From contig JANBQS010000560.1 in NCBI GenBank assembly GCA_027577415.1, positions 1 to 15,352 on the forward strand: 15,352 nucleotides of DNA, read 5' to 3'. This DNA comes from Coemansia sp. RSA 922 (Eukaryota; Kickxellomycota; Kickxellomycetes; Kickxellales; Kickxellaceae). Numbering within the stretch: position 1 is the stretch's first letter; each line of letters starts with the position of its first letter. Position numbers and translations under genes: made by a program. Under the pieces are notes generated by a model that made no database searches, had not been told where the DNA came from, and saw nothing but the letters and a program-made list of their open reading frames with translations. This document shows positions 1-8,012 of this stretch, piece by piece.

Positions 1-486
1 GCTCAGCTCGTTGTTGGCAACACCCTTCCCGTCGGCCAGATGCCCGAGGGTACGATCATCTCCAACATTGAGGAGAGACCCGGAGACCGTGGATCCCTTG
101 CGCGTGCCTCGGGTAACAGCGCCACCGTCATCGGCCACAACGTCGATGAGGGCGTCACCCGCATCAAGCTGCCCTCGGGCAATAAGAAGGTCCTCAAGTC
201 GTCCTGCCGTGCCACCATCGGCATTGTCGCCGGTGGAGGTCGTACCGACAAGCCTCTGTTGAAGGCTGGTCGTGCCTTCTTCAAGCACCGCGCCAAGCGT
301 AACTCGTGGCCCCGTACTCGTGGTGTTGCTATGAACCCCGTCGATCACGTTCACGGTGGTGGTAACCATCAGCACATTGGTAAGGCCTCGACTGTGTCGC
401 GCAGCGCCGTTCCCGGACAGAAGGTCGGTCTCATTGCTGCCCGCCGTACCGGTCTCCTCCGCGGTACCAAGAAGCTCAAGGACTAA
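1..486 (+). CDS. RPL2: 60S ribosomal protein uL2 (L2/L8), 3' part
   Basis: This is the C-terminal 161 residues of cytosolic large-subunit protein uL2, which binds 25S rRNA near the peptidyl-transferase centre. The frame is open from base 1, so the start and any 5' exons lie outside the window. The family is about 254 residues long, so roughly residues 93 to the end are present. Visible landmarks are the [16 protein letters not shown] and LARASGN segments, [33 protein letters not shown], and [17 protein letters not shown], the conserved histidine-rich loop of uL2. It ends in the typical eukaryotic RRTGLLRG plus basic tail. There is no intron in this part. Codon choice is strongly biased (GTC, AAG, CGT/CGC, ACC), as expected for a highly expressed gene. 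A CTG codon falls on a conserved leucine (KPLLK), which argues for the standard code. Identification is secure; only the 5' end is missing. Confidence 0.97.
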   Translation, partial: AQLVVGNTLPVGQMPEGTIISNIEERPGDRGSLARASGNSATVIGHNVDEGVTRIKLPSGNKKVLKSSCRATIGIVAGGGRTDKPLLKAGRAFFKHRAKRNSWPRTRGVAMNPVDHVHGGGNHQHIGKASTVSRSAVPGQKVGLIAARRTGLLRGTKKLKD

Positions 487-729
487 ATTAGAGCTTTTTG
501 AAACCTTTAAAACGCAGTGTTGTCGAATTAAATCACGTTTGCGCCAACATGCACTATTCAACATTTGGAACTTTGTGGAAGCTCCTTTGACCTTGGTGGC
601 AAAGAGTGGATAAAGGCAGATCGCTGACTCTTTTGTCTCAACTTTGTTGGATTTTTGTCAACTATTATTTTTGCATGTCTATCGCCGCCATTTCTGGCTA
701 GTTCAGTTCATCAATTCGCAATTCTAAAA
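487..729. other. uL2 3' region and CHORD gene promoter/leader
   Basis: This 243 bp gap holds the 3' UTR of uL2 and the upstream region of the CHORD gene. I see no clear TATA box. A T-rich stretch runs from about 630 to 672. An out-of-frame ATG at 675 opens an 8-codon ORF that stops at 699-701, 28 nt before the CHORD start. It would be an upstream ORF if transcription begins before 675. Its context is poor (T at -3). Confidence 0.45.
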
Positions 730-1626
730 ATGCCAAAGTGTACGCGAAACGGCTGCGGACAAGAGTACGAGGATGTCACTAACGACCAAATGGCCTGCCA
801 GTACCATCCCGGAATCCCCGAATTTCACGAGGGGCTCAAGGGCTGGACGTGCTGCAAGACTCGTGTGCATTCGTTTGACGACTTTATGGAAATTGCAGGC
901 TGCAAGCTTGGGTCGCATTCAAGCACGCCCAAGCACAAGGACGACGACCCCTTTAAGGCTGATTTGACTAAATACGACGACGTGCTGCCCGCGCCTCCGT
1001 CAGCGCCCAGCACCGCTGCACACGTCGAGTCGGTGGAAGCTGCACCGGAGCCGCGTGTGGCAGTGCCTGAGCCAATTGACGAGGATCCAGTGGGAGCTGT
1101 GATTGCGCAGGGGGCAAAGTGCAAGCGCAATGGCTGCCAGGCTGTGTACGAGTCGGAAAGCACGTCGCATGGGCCGGAAATGTGCAAGTTCCATCCTGGC
1201 ACGGCGCTGTTCCACGAGGGCAACAAGGGGTGGACGTGCTGCAAGCCAAGGGCTACCGACTTTGACGAGTTTATGCACATCAAGGGCTGCACGCTCGGCC
1301 GGCACTTGTTTGTCGGCACCAAGCCCGAGAAGAAAGTGCAAGCCGACAAGTGCCGTCGCGACTACTACCAGATGGGTGGCAGCGTCATTGTGTCTATCTA
1401 CGCCAAGAAGATAGACCGCGAGGCCAGCTCGGTCGAGTTTACGCCAGACACTATCAAGCTCCACTTGGTCTATGGCGATGGCAAGGTGTACGACGACGAA
1501 ATCGCGCTCAATGCCTCCATTGTCCCGGAAGACTCGTCCTTTGAGTACTTGTCGACAAAGGTCGAGATCAAGCTGGCCAAGAGCTCTCCAGCAGCGTGGA
1601 CCGTGCTTGAGCGAGACTCGGCCTAG
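730..1626 (+). CDS. CHORDC1: CHORD-CHORD-CS domain protein, Hsp90 co-chaperone type
   Basis: This 298-residue protein has two zinc-binding CHORD domains and a C-terminal CS domain, the order seen in animal CHORDC1/morgana and fungal homologues; plant RAR1 has the CHORDs only. CHORD-I covers about residues 4-63, with candidate ligands C4, C9, C23, H26, C41, C42, H47, C58 and H63. CHORD-II covers about 131-192, with C131, C136, C152, H155, C170, C171, C187 and H192. Both contain the signature GWTCCK after FHEG. The linker (64-128) is rich in Pro, Ala and acidic residues. The CS domain runs from about 208 to 293 and includes YYQMGGSVIVSIYAK. The family assists Hsp90-dependent client maturation with SGT1. 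The ATG at 730 is the first in-frame ATG and has A at -3 (ctaaaaATGcc). The gene appears intronless and is convergent with the cyclin gene. The function is transferred from the family. Confidence 0.93.
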   Translation: MPKCTRNGCGQEYEDVTNDQMACQYHPGIPEFHEGLKGWTCCKTRVHSFDDFMEIAGCKLGSHSSTPKHKDDDPFKADLTKYDDVLPAPPSAPSTAAHVESVEAAPEPRVAVPEPIDEDPVGAVIAQGAKCKRNGCQAVYESESTSHGPEMCKFHPGTALFHEGNKGWTCCKPRATDFDEFMHIKGCTLGRHLFVGTKPEKKVQADKCRRDYYQMGGSVIVSIYAKKIDREASSVEFTPDTIKLHLVYGDGKVYDDEIALNASIVPEDSSFEYLSTKVEIKLAKSSPAAWTVLERDSA

Positions 1627-1673
1627 TTCATAGCATGTAGCTTCTAAATGGGTTGTTATTGTAATACAAGGCT
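1627..1673. terminator. 47 bp spacer between convergent stop codons
   Basis: The CHORD stop (TAG at 1624-1626) and the cyclin stop (TAG, minus strand, at 1674-1676) are only 47 bp apart. Cleavage and polyadenylation signals for both genes must lie here or inside the opposing coding region, so the two mRNAs very likely overlap tail to tail. The near-symmetric TTGTAATACAA at about 1658-1668 is AT-rich on both strands and could serve both directions. No canonical AATAAA is present. Confidence 0.5.
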
Positions 1674-3272
1674 CTACCGAGGTGGAAAGGCTTCCTCAAA
1701 CTCTTGCAACAGGTGAGCGTGGTGAGGCTGAAGCGCCCAAAGCTCGGCTGGGCGAATGCGCTTGAGGTGATTCGAGTAGCGGTCCTTGGTTTCGCAGCAC
1801 TGCTTGCCGCAGAACTGTGTGGCGAACTTTGGATCTAGAGCTGCCTTGAGCCGCTTGACGTGCAGGATGACTGGCCAGACTGCCGTGAACAAATAGCCAG
1901 TGCAAGCAGCAAACGTGGAGCCATCAAGGCTGTTTGGCGCGGTGCCCAAGTAAAAGCAAGCGGCGGCCAGCTCCGACGCCGAGTAGCGCAGACTATCTTG
2001 GCAGTGCAGTAAGGCGTCAGCGTAGTCACAGGCGACCATGAACAGGCGGGCATCAAAGCACCTGTCAGTGGTAGCGGGACACTTGTCATCGGCGCTAGCT
2101 TCATCGCTTGGCTGTTGCTCAGTCGGCCTCGTCTGATCAGCAAAGCGACTGGGAAACTGAACGGCAGCACGCTGGAACACCAAGCACAAAAACTCAAACA
2201 GCGTGGGCACAGCCAAGTGCCAGCCCAAGGCGTCAAGGACGTCAATCTCGGCTTGCTTTAGCTGGTCGCGCGTAAAGGCGTCCTTGGAAAAGTCGGTGAG
2301 CTCAGAGAGTGACGGCGCACGCTGCTCTTCGGCCTTCATCGCAATCGACAAGCAAGCCGTGCCATAGCATTGAAGCATGCTCGGCTCGACTTGCAAGTCA
2401 GTGTTGGCCAGAAAGCGGTCCAGATACTGCACGGTCAAGTGGAGCGTTTGCCGGTGCATGCGATAGTCGGTTGACACCTCCATCAGCCAGTCGACCAGAA
2501 TAGGCCGCATTCTGCTCGACAGCTCGGGATGCCGAGATATTCCATTCTTGAGGTCAAGGCTGTACTTTTTCTCAACGCTAAGCAGCCACTTGGCAAGGTC
2601 GGCATATGTGCTCGGCATATCATCGTCGTTGGCTGGCGTTTGCGCCAAAATATCGGGCTTGAAGGGCAGCGGTGGTAGCGAGCAAATAGGCACGTCGCAG
2701 TCGATGTGCGACGGCAGCAGAGGGGGCGACGAGGGCGCAACCAGCGTTATCTGCGACTCTAAAGCGATAGAGTCTGTCCCTGGCGTTGCACAGACGCGTG
2801 ATTTTATATCCACGTCTTCTGGCACGTCAGCCTCTGAGGATAGCAAGATAATGGTGGCATCCGACGCGAGGTCAGTGCTCTCGCTGTCTGGCGCGCTAAA
2901 CTCGGGATATTTACGCGTCGCACTGGAGCGCTTTTGCATAGGACGAGCCACTGCACTGCTTGACGACGGCTCGGCGGCCTCCTTGGCGTGCTTGGCTGAC
3001 ATTGACGACAACGACGTAAACCGGCGTATCCCCATCTCGGCACATCTGCGCTTGATAGCGTGCTTGGCCTTTGTCACAAGCTGCTCAATGCTTCCGTTGT
3101 CTGCTGTAGACTCTGCCAGAGCCCGCTTACGCGTTCTGACGGCCGTGACAGGTGCTTCCTCCGCCGCTACGTCGACATGCCGCTTTGTAGACGCGTGTTT
3201 GAGCGTTCCAGACGTAGCCGGTGGCGGTGGTGCATCGACGTCCGTGGTGTTTTCCTTATTTTTACGCGTCAT
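1674..3272 (-). CDS. A/B/E-type mitotic-class cyclin
   Basis: This 532-residue cyclin activates a cyclin-dependent kinase. The N-terminal third (1-220) is low-complexity and carries an APC/C-type KEN box at residues 6-8. No RxxL destruction box exists in residues 1-254. The first cyclin fold covers about 225-365. It has the hydrophobic-patch motif MRPILVDWL at 255-263 (canonical MRAIL), HRQTLHLTVQYLDRFL at 273-288, and K313 and E342, which match the CDK-contact Lys/Glu pair of cyclin A in identity and spacing (29 apart). A polar insertion (about 372-405) precedes the second fold (about 406-500). HRQT resembles E-type cyclins and LAVPT resembles A-type, so I do not assign a subclass. The ATG at 3272 is the first in-frame ATG, although the frame stays open upstream. 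SEC5 lies 182 bp upstream on the same strand. The promoter carries an ACGCGT box. Confidence 0.9.
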   Translation of the reverse strand: MTRKNKENTTDVDAPPPPATSGTLKHASTKRHVDVAAEEAPVTAVRTRKRALAESTADNGSIEQLVTKAKHAIKRRCAEMGIRRFTSLSSMSAKHAKEAAEPSSSSAVARPMQKRSSATRKYPEFSAPDSESTDLASDATIILLSSEADVPEDVDIKSRVCATPGTDSIALESQITLVAPSSPPLLPSHIDCDVPICSLPPLPFKPDILAQTPANDDDMPSTYADLAKWLLSVEKKYSLDLKNGISRHPELSSRMRPILVDWLMEVSTDYRMHRQTLHLTVQYLDRFLANTDLQVEPSMLQCYGTACLSIAMKAEEQRAPSLSELTDFSKDAFTRDQLKQAEIDVLDALGWHLAVPTLFEFLCLVFQRAAVQFPSRFADQTRPTEQQPSDEASADDKCPATTDRCFDARLFMVACDYADALLHCQDSLRYSASELAAACFYLGTAPNSLDGSTFAACTGYLFTAVWPVILHVKRLKAALDPKFATQFCGKQCCETKDRYSNHLKRIRPAELWALQPHHAHLLQEFEEAFPPR

Positions 3273-3454
3273 GGAGAGAGATTCGAACAAATAGAGTATA
3301 ATATGTTGAAAAAAGAACAAATGCAATCGGGGAGTGAGGGAAAACACGCGTGTGCGGGGACGATAGAGCGGCGCTCCAAAAAAAAACCCTTGACGTGTCT
3401 CCAGCCAATTAAAATCGAGCAAAAAAATTATTATTATTATTTTTTTTTTTCTCG
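3273..3454 (-). promoter_or_regulatory. Cyclin promoter with MCB hexamer and CCAAT box
   Basis: This 182 bp interval lies between the SEC5 stop and the cyclin ATG and must contain both the SEC5 terminator and the cyclin promoter. It has the palindrome ACGCGT at 3346-3351 (74 bp upstream of the ATG), matching the MluI cell-cycle box bound by MBF-type factors in fungi. It also has CCAAT at 3405-3409 on the plus strand. A simple A/T tract, with ATT repeats running into a T-run, spans 3421-3450 and probably marks the SEC5 3' end. No ATG lies between the tract and the cyclin start on the minus strand, so the leader has no upstream ORF. Confidence 0.6.
3421..3450. repeat. A/T simple-sequence tract
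   Basis: A run of A is followed by repeated ATT units and an 11-base T run, immediately downstream of the SEC5 stop codon (minus strand). It is probably part of the SEC5 polyadenylation region, and a nucleosome-depleting poly(dA:dT) element for the cyclin promoter is also possible. Confidence 0.7.
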
Positions 3455-6400
3455 CTACATACTCGGTGATGGTGATGACGGCTGGAAGCACCTGAACTGG
3501 ATCTGCGTTCGGCGTGTGCAGTCCCGCAGCAACTTATGGATGGCATCCCAGTGCTCCTCCGTGAGCGCAACGCCGTTGACCTCACGCAAGTCACCAGCAG
3601 CCAGCCGCGGGCTTGGGCGGCCTTGCTGCGTCGCAAGCTTCTTGGCCTTCTCTTGGGTCCGCTCAAAGGCCGACCGGACATAGCTGTGCAGCAAGCGGAG
3701 ACTCTCACTGGCGGGTGCAGTTAGATAGGTCTGCAAGGTCTGGCTGATGACTAGGCTCTCAAGAACGCACTGCAGCATTCCTCCCTCGCTGAACGAGTCG
3801 ATTGCGCGTATGTTTTCTAGCAGATCCTGCGCTAGGCTAGCTGTCAGCACTTGGAATACGCGCTTGGTGAGCGGCTGCTGCTTGACCATGTGGTGTTCAG
3901 CGCCGGCGCCAACCTCGGCGATAAGGTCCATTATCTCGGCATGAGTGAACACCAGGTACAAGAGCGCCTCAGACACATAGGGCTGCGTGTCCTTTGGCGT
4001 CTCGGTCGTAAGCCAGCTGAATCCGCCCATCAGCACGCCGCGGTGCACAATCAAGCTAAGCTCCTTGGTCTTGTCTCGGATGTAGTAGGAGAAGATCATG
4101 TCGTCCAGGCGCCGCAGTATCTTCTCGAGCTGCGGCAGCTCGTCAGCAACATCCAATTTGAAGATGTAGCGCACAGCCTTGGAGTGAAGCAGATCGGGGA
4201 CTACAAACAGCCTAAAGGCAGTCAAGTTGCACAGCGTGGCTAGGACAAAGAAGCTGCGTGTAGAATGTCTTGCCGAGCCCTTGCTTTGCTCCTGCCGCGT
4301 AGTCTCGGCAGTAGAATGCCTGCGGGTGATTGACCATGTGCCGCTAGTCGAGCTCTTTGCGGGCAGGCTAAACGAGAAGCGCCGGTATGCCGCTCCTCTC
4401 GAAGCGGGCAACACTGGATATTGTTGCTGAGGAGCAACATTGCTCAGCGGCGAAGTAGGCAAGGCTGGCACGTCGCTACTAGCAGCATGATCCTCACTGT
4501 CATCCAGTGAGGCCGTTCGCGCATCTGGCAGCGGCTGCGTGTTAAACGCTAGCATGTGTAGCGTGTCAAGGAAGGCGTATAGGGTTCCAAAGAACGTGCG
4601 CTTCACATGAGCAACGGCCATGTCGTGCAGCTCGTGCGAACGCTCGCTCTGCAACCGCTGTCCCTCATCAAACGTCGCGTCGAAATGCGGGGTCTGGCCC
4701 TGCATCATCGTGCGGGTACTCTTTCCGGGCTGAAGCGCCGCTGAATGAATCGTGCCCAGCTGGTTGGAAATGGTCTGCGCCGTGCGCAGGAACAGAGGCA
4801 ACAGCTCGGTGTTGGCAACAATGTCGGCAACGGTTGCTGGCGACCCCTCTGCATTCTGTCGGTCTCGGCGCGCAATGTAGAACGGCGGCCAGTAGCTTGT
4901 GCCGTGGTGCAGGCACCAGTTCTCGTGCAATGACATGTACTGGGCATCGCGATCCCACATCTCGCATAGGAACAACACCAGCCCAGCCTTGAGTTGGCTG
5001 ATCAAGTTCGCCAGAATAATCGCTGGCTCTTGCGCCATATCAATGGCCTCAATGTCGTTGGCAGTGTTGACCACCAGCTCCATAATGGCCGTCATAAAGT
5101 GCCCGGCCAGCAAAGCGTGGGTCTGTGGGAGCCGCTGCAGCGTGACTTGGATCTGGGCAGGACCCATGCAATCCAGGCTCACCATGCTCTCCGCTTCGCT
5201 GAGGATCCCTGTCAGCCGCAAGACGTACTGGCTGTACTTTTCGATGATCTCCTCCAGCAAGGAATGACACTTTGTCACCTTCTCGAGGTTCAAGCCTGGA
5301 CGACGACGCCTGCCCAAGCCCTTGGCCGTGGGCTTTTGGTACATTTCCTCCATGTAGGCCTGGCTGAGCTTCCAGAAGTCAGGCAAGCACCGCACGAGCG
5401 TTTGCGAAAGCAGGCGTAGCGCGTTGAATATCTGCTTCCACAGGTGGTACTCGCCGTCTCGGCCATGGGCAAAGGCAGGAAAATCGGCAAATGATTCGAT
5501 GCCCAGAGCCCTGACCAGCTCGTCAGCCCGGCGCTCGGCATCTGGCAGCGAGTCTCTGCCTACCCCGCCGCCTGTGCCTGTACCGCTGTTAACTCCGCCA
5601 AATGTGCGCCGCCGCTCGGCATGGTTGCCTTGGCTGCCAGCCTGCGCAGCCTTTTGCTGATGTCCTCGGTAGATATCCTGCATTTGCTCGACGATCCACG
5701 CGTGCTGGCGCTCCAAGTAGTACGCAACCGGGTCCTTGTCTCCGGGATCTACCTCGAGCAAGTATCTGATGACGTTCTCTTGCTCGCTGTATGGCCGCCA
5801 CGGCTGGCCCAGGTGCCTGAACAGTGCGTTGCGTAGCTCGACTACGCTCTCTTGCACCTCTTTCCACACGTACTGAAAGATCTTGCTCAACGCCGTTGCT
5901 TGCGTGTCGTCGGCAGCAGCAGCAGCAGTAGCAGCTTCGTCCGTAGCCCCTATCTGCCCAACTGTCACGGCTTGTAGCAGCTGCCGGCCCTTTTTGTACT
6001 CGCGCACCGCAATGTCGAACCTGCCCTTGCGCGTGTACTCTATGAGGCTTGACGGTAGGTTAAAGTAGAACTTGTACCGCTCGACCACGCTCAGCGTCGA
6101 CCGGATCTTCTCTACACGCGCCCGCCGGTCGATAATCGGGTTGTATATCTCGTCGGCCTTGTGAGTTGTCCCCTGCAATGCCTGGCTAAACGCCCGAGTG
6201 CCGTACTCTGCCTCCTCATTAAGCGACCGCGATTTCATCTCGTCGTACAACAGGTCAATCTTGTTGCGGGCATCGACAAAGCGGTCAAAGTTGTTGTGCA
6301 CGAGGATTTTTAAAGCCTCAGTGCCCTGCGAGACAGATTCGCGCAAAAGTCGGGCTCCCTGCACAAGGTCCGCATAGGAGGTGTCGCTGTGAATCGCTTG

Positions 6401-6907
6401 CATAAACAAGGTGGGCGCAAAGTTCCTGTTCGACACACTAAACTTGGCTCGGTACGCCATATCGCTCAAAGCTTGTCTGTCGCCCTTGCTCTCCAGAACT
6501 GCCGCCACAGAGCTGTACACATGCAGTGGGTCGCGATCGCTGATGGCCAGGTTGTGTGCTGATGCACCACCAGAGGACATTGAGTCCAAGTACTGTCCAG
6601 CCCCATCGTCGTCGTCGTCATAATCATCATCGTCGTCGTCATCATCATAGTCGTACTCGTTGGAGCCATTACCGTGCACTTGCCGGCGCCTTCTCCTGCT
6701 AGTGCTGCCCTCGCGGCTATGGCCCAGCCGTGACTGGTGTGTCATCGATACGCTATGCGCGCCGCCAAGCATAAGCTCTCCGTGTTGCTCGGAACGGCCG
6801 CGCTCGCTGCCATCCCCGATAGTCTCATCGCCATTGCCAAAGCTCATTGCAGCAAAGCTATCCAGTCCATATCGAGCAAGGATTTCGGCATCGTCAATCG
6901 GCGGCAT
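3455..6907 (-). CDS. SEC5: Exocyst complex subunit SEC5
   Basis: This 1150-residue single-exon protein matches fungal Sec5, a subunit of the eight-protein exocyst that tethers secretory vesicles at the plasma membrane. Strong family segments are ILARYGL near the N-terminus (9-15) and the conserved core at about 164-310. That core includes FAPTLFMQAIHSDTSYADL, LVHNNFDRFVDARNKID, LLYDEMKS, KADEIYNPIID, RYKFYFNLPSSLIEY and VREYKKGRQLL. The rest is the helical-rod region, interrupted by low-complexity insertions at about 425-455 and 790-884. An acidic Asp/Tyr run occupies 85-101. The animal Ral-binding IPT domain is not visible, as expected for a fungus. Length compares with about 970 in baker's yeast, the extra being the insertions. 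The ATG at 6907 is followed at once by the conserved N-terminal motif, which supports this start. Confidence 0.94.
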   Translation of the reverse strand: MPPIDDAEILARYGLDSFAAMSFGNGDETIGDGSERGRSEQHGELMLGGAHSVSMTHQSRLGHSREGSTSRRRRRQVHGNGSNEYDYDDDDDDDDYDDDDDGAGQYLDSMSSGGASAHNLAISDRDPLHVYSSVAAVLESKGDRQALSDMAYRAKFSVSNRNFAPTLFMQAIHSDTSYADLVQGARLLRESVSQGTEALKILVHNNFDRFVDARNKIDLLYDEMKSRSLNEEAEYGTRAFSQALQGTTHKADEIYNPIIDRRARVEKIRSTLSVVERYKFYFNLPSSLIEYTRKGRFDIAVREYKKGRQLLQAVTVGQIGATDEAATAAAAADDTQATALSKIFQYVWKEVQESVVELRNALFRHLGQPWRPYSEQENVIRYLLEVDPGDKDPVAYYLERQHAWIVEQMQDIYRGHQQKAAQAGSQGNHAERRRTFGGVNSGTGTGGGVGRDSLPDAERRADELVRALGIESFADFPAFAHGRDGEYHLWKQIFNALRLLSQTLVRCLPDFWKLSQAYMEEMYQKPTAKGLGRRRRPGLNLEKVTKCHSLLEEIIEKYSQYVLRLTGILSEAESMVSLDCMGPAQIQVTLQRLPQTHALLAGHFMTAIMELVVNTANDIEAIDMAQEPAIILANLISQLKAGLVLFLCEMWDRDAQYMSLHENWCLHHGTSYWPPFYIARRDRQNAEGSPATVADIVANTELLPLFLRTAQTISNQLGTIHSAALQPGKSTRTMMQGQTPHFDATFDEGQRLQSERSHELHDMAVAHVKRTFFGTLYAFLDTLHMLAFNTQPLPDARTASLDDSEDHAASSDVPALPTSPLSNVAPQQQYPVLPASRGAAYRRFSFSLPAKSSTSGTWSITRRHSTAETTRQEQSKGSARHSTRSFFVLATLCNLTAFRLFVVPDLLHSKAVRYIFKLDVADELPQLEKILRRLDDMIFSYYIRDKTKELSLIVHRGVLMGGFSWLTTETPKDTQPYVSEALLYLVFTHAEIMDLIAEVGAGAEHHMVKQQPLTKRVFQVLTASLAQDLLENIRAIDSFSEGGMLQCVLESLVISQTLQTYLTAPASESLRLLHSYVRSAFERTQEKAKKLATQQGRPSPRLAAGDLREVNGVALTEEHWDAIHKLLRDCTRRTQIQFRCFQPSSPSPSM
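6605..6656. repeat. GTC/ATC trinucleotide tract coding poly-Asp in SEC5
   Basis: A degenerate GTC/ATC repeat on the plus strand (GAC/GAT on the coding strand) encodes the Asp-rich run at about residues 85-101 of SEC5. Mixed Asp codons and interspersed Tyr codons suggest an old or selected tract more than a fresh slippage expansion. Confidence 0.75.
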
Positions 6908-7789
6908 GTGTAATTTGTTTGGATGTTTAAATACCAGATGAACACGTCAAAAAATTAAAATTAAATAAAACTAAGGACGAACCCCTCTGAGCGACGAAAT
7001 AAAGAAATAGTGTTCACTTGAGCCCCATCTGCACAAAAGAGCAGCAACTCGAGCTGCAGCAGCATCCTACGTCACACCACAGCCTTGATTTCGTGGCAAA
7101 TATCCCTCTTTGGTCAATAATTGAAATTTTCAAATGAGTATCCTATCTCTAGCCAATGGATGAACACAGCGTTAGACTCACAATAGCACTATAACCGAGA
7201 GTGAGAGCGAGACAAAGGGGGAGGGAGGTGAGTGCGCAATTCGTTGCACGCCGCACTAATGCAGCAGCAAGGCAGGATACACACAATGGAGCGTAAACAT
7301 GAGGCGCGTGTTGATGGTAGGGCCACCGCCACTTATCCTCGATCTACAACATTGGCCATGGTAAAAAAAGGAAGAGGAAGAGGCACTCTTGGTCCCCCAA
7401 CCAATAGAATGGCTATAATAGCGTCTTAAATGACGATAGTAATGGAGTGAGTGCATAGTCGTCTTGTGGCGAACGCTAGACATCAATCGTCAAGCTAAAT
7501 GCAGCCACTGGCATTGCTCATTGGTTGTTGCAGCGGCTACAGGCAGCTGTTGCGTGGTGAATTGAGCCTAGGGCTGCCAGCCAGCCAGCCAGTATTGGCA
7601 TCACGTGTGGCTTAGCGCCTACTCTGATTGTGCTAACTGCGGGATGAATGGGGAGGGAGGAGCTCAACGCTATCGTGGGCTATTCTACTTTGGCCCTTGT
7701 TGTGCAAGACGCAACCTCTGTGGTTAGCACATTTGTCGCAAGACCTGCGCTGTAGAAAGGCAAGAGACAAGCTAGCAGCGAATTGGGCA
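6908..7789. other. SEC5 upstream region, no gene seen
   Basis: This is about 880 bp with no convincing ORF or RNA gene. The first 70 bp are A/T-rich and form the SEC5 leader and core promoter. Visible simple elements are TACGTCA at 7068-7074 (a CRE-like half site), CCAAT-type boxes near 7153 and 7399, a purine-rich tract at 7197-7234, (CCAG)4 at 7577-7592 and an E-box CACGTG at 7602-7607. Short open frames here begin at non-ATG codons or lack family features. Confidence 0.6.
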
Positions 7790-7839
7790 TTGTTGCTGTG
7801 GTTATCCGCTGCAACAATTGTTGCCTCGGTAATTGTTGC
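7790..7839 (+). promoter_or_regulatory. TTGTTGC motif cluster with 14-bp palindrome
   Basis: TTGTTGC occurs at 7790-7796, 7818-7824 and 7833-7839, and in reverse at 7811-7817. The central pair forms the perfect palindrome GCAACAATTGTTGC (7811-7824). A further copy lies at 7525-7531. The sequence AATTGTTGCCT is repeated with a 15 bp period (7816 and 7831). The cluster ends 69 bp before a TATA box, a typical place for an activator-binding region. The binding protein is unknown to me. Confidence 0.5.
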
Positions 7840-7908
7840 CTATTAAACACGCTGGTACTACGGGAAACCCAAGTCCAGGGCTGGGTCACATGGATGCTAC
7901 AGTGGTAC

Positions 7909-7918
7909 TATATAAATA
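7909..7918 (+). promoter_or_regulatory. TATA box TATATAAATA
   Basis: This is a good TATA match in a gap without an annotated gene. From about 7940 the sequence becomes pyrimidine-rich, and no ATG occurs until 8013, whose context has A at -3. Together with the upstream motif cluster this suggests a real plus-strand pol II promoter, whatever the transcript encodes. Confidence 0.5.
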
Positions 7919-8012
7919 ATAGCCTAACATTTCCTTACATTTGCCACGCTGCTACTGTTGAAATCTTGATCCGAGCGCCCTTGTTTATTTTCTAAACCTC
8001 TCTCTTGATACT

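Noticed and set aside
825..1464. Minus-strand frames of 154-174 codons antisense to the CHORD gene
   Set aside because: They are shadows of the Cys/Gly-rich CHORD coding sequence. The plus-strand frame has two unmistakable CHORD domains and a CS domain.
3273..3491. Longer cyclin reading frame starting inside the SEC5 C-terminus
   Set aside because: It starts at GTG, runs through the A/T tract and would overlap SEC5. The ATG at 3272 is the first real start codon and places the KEN box at the N-terminus.
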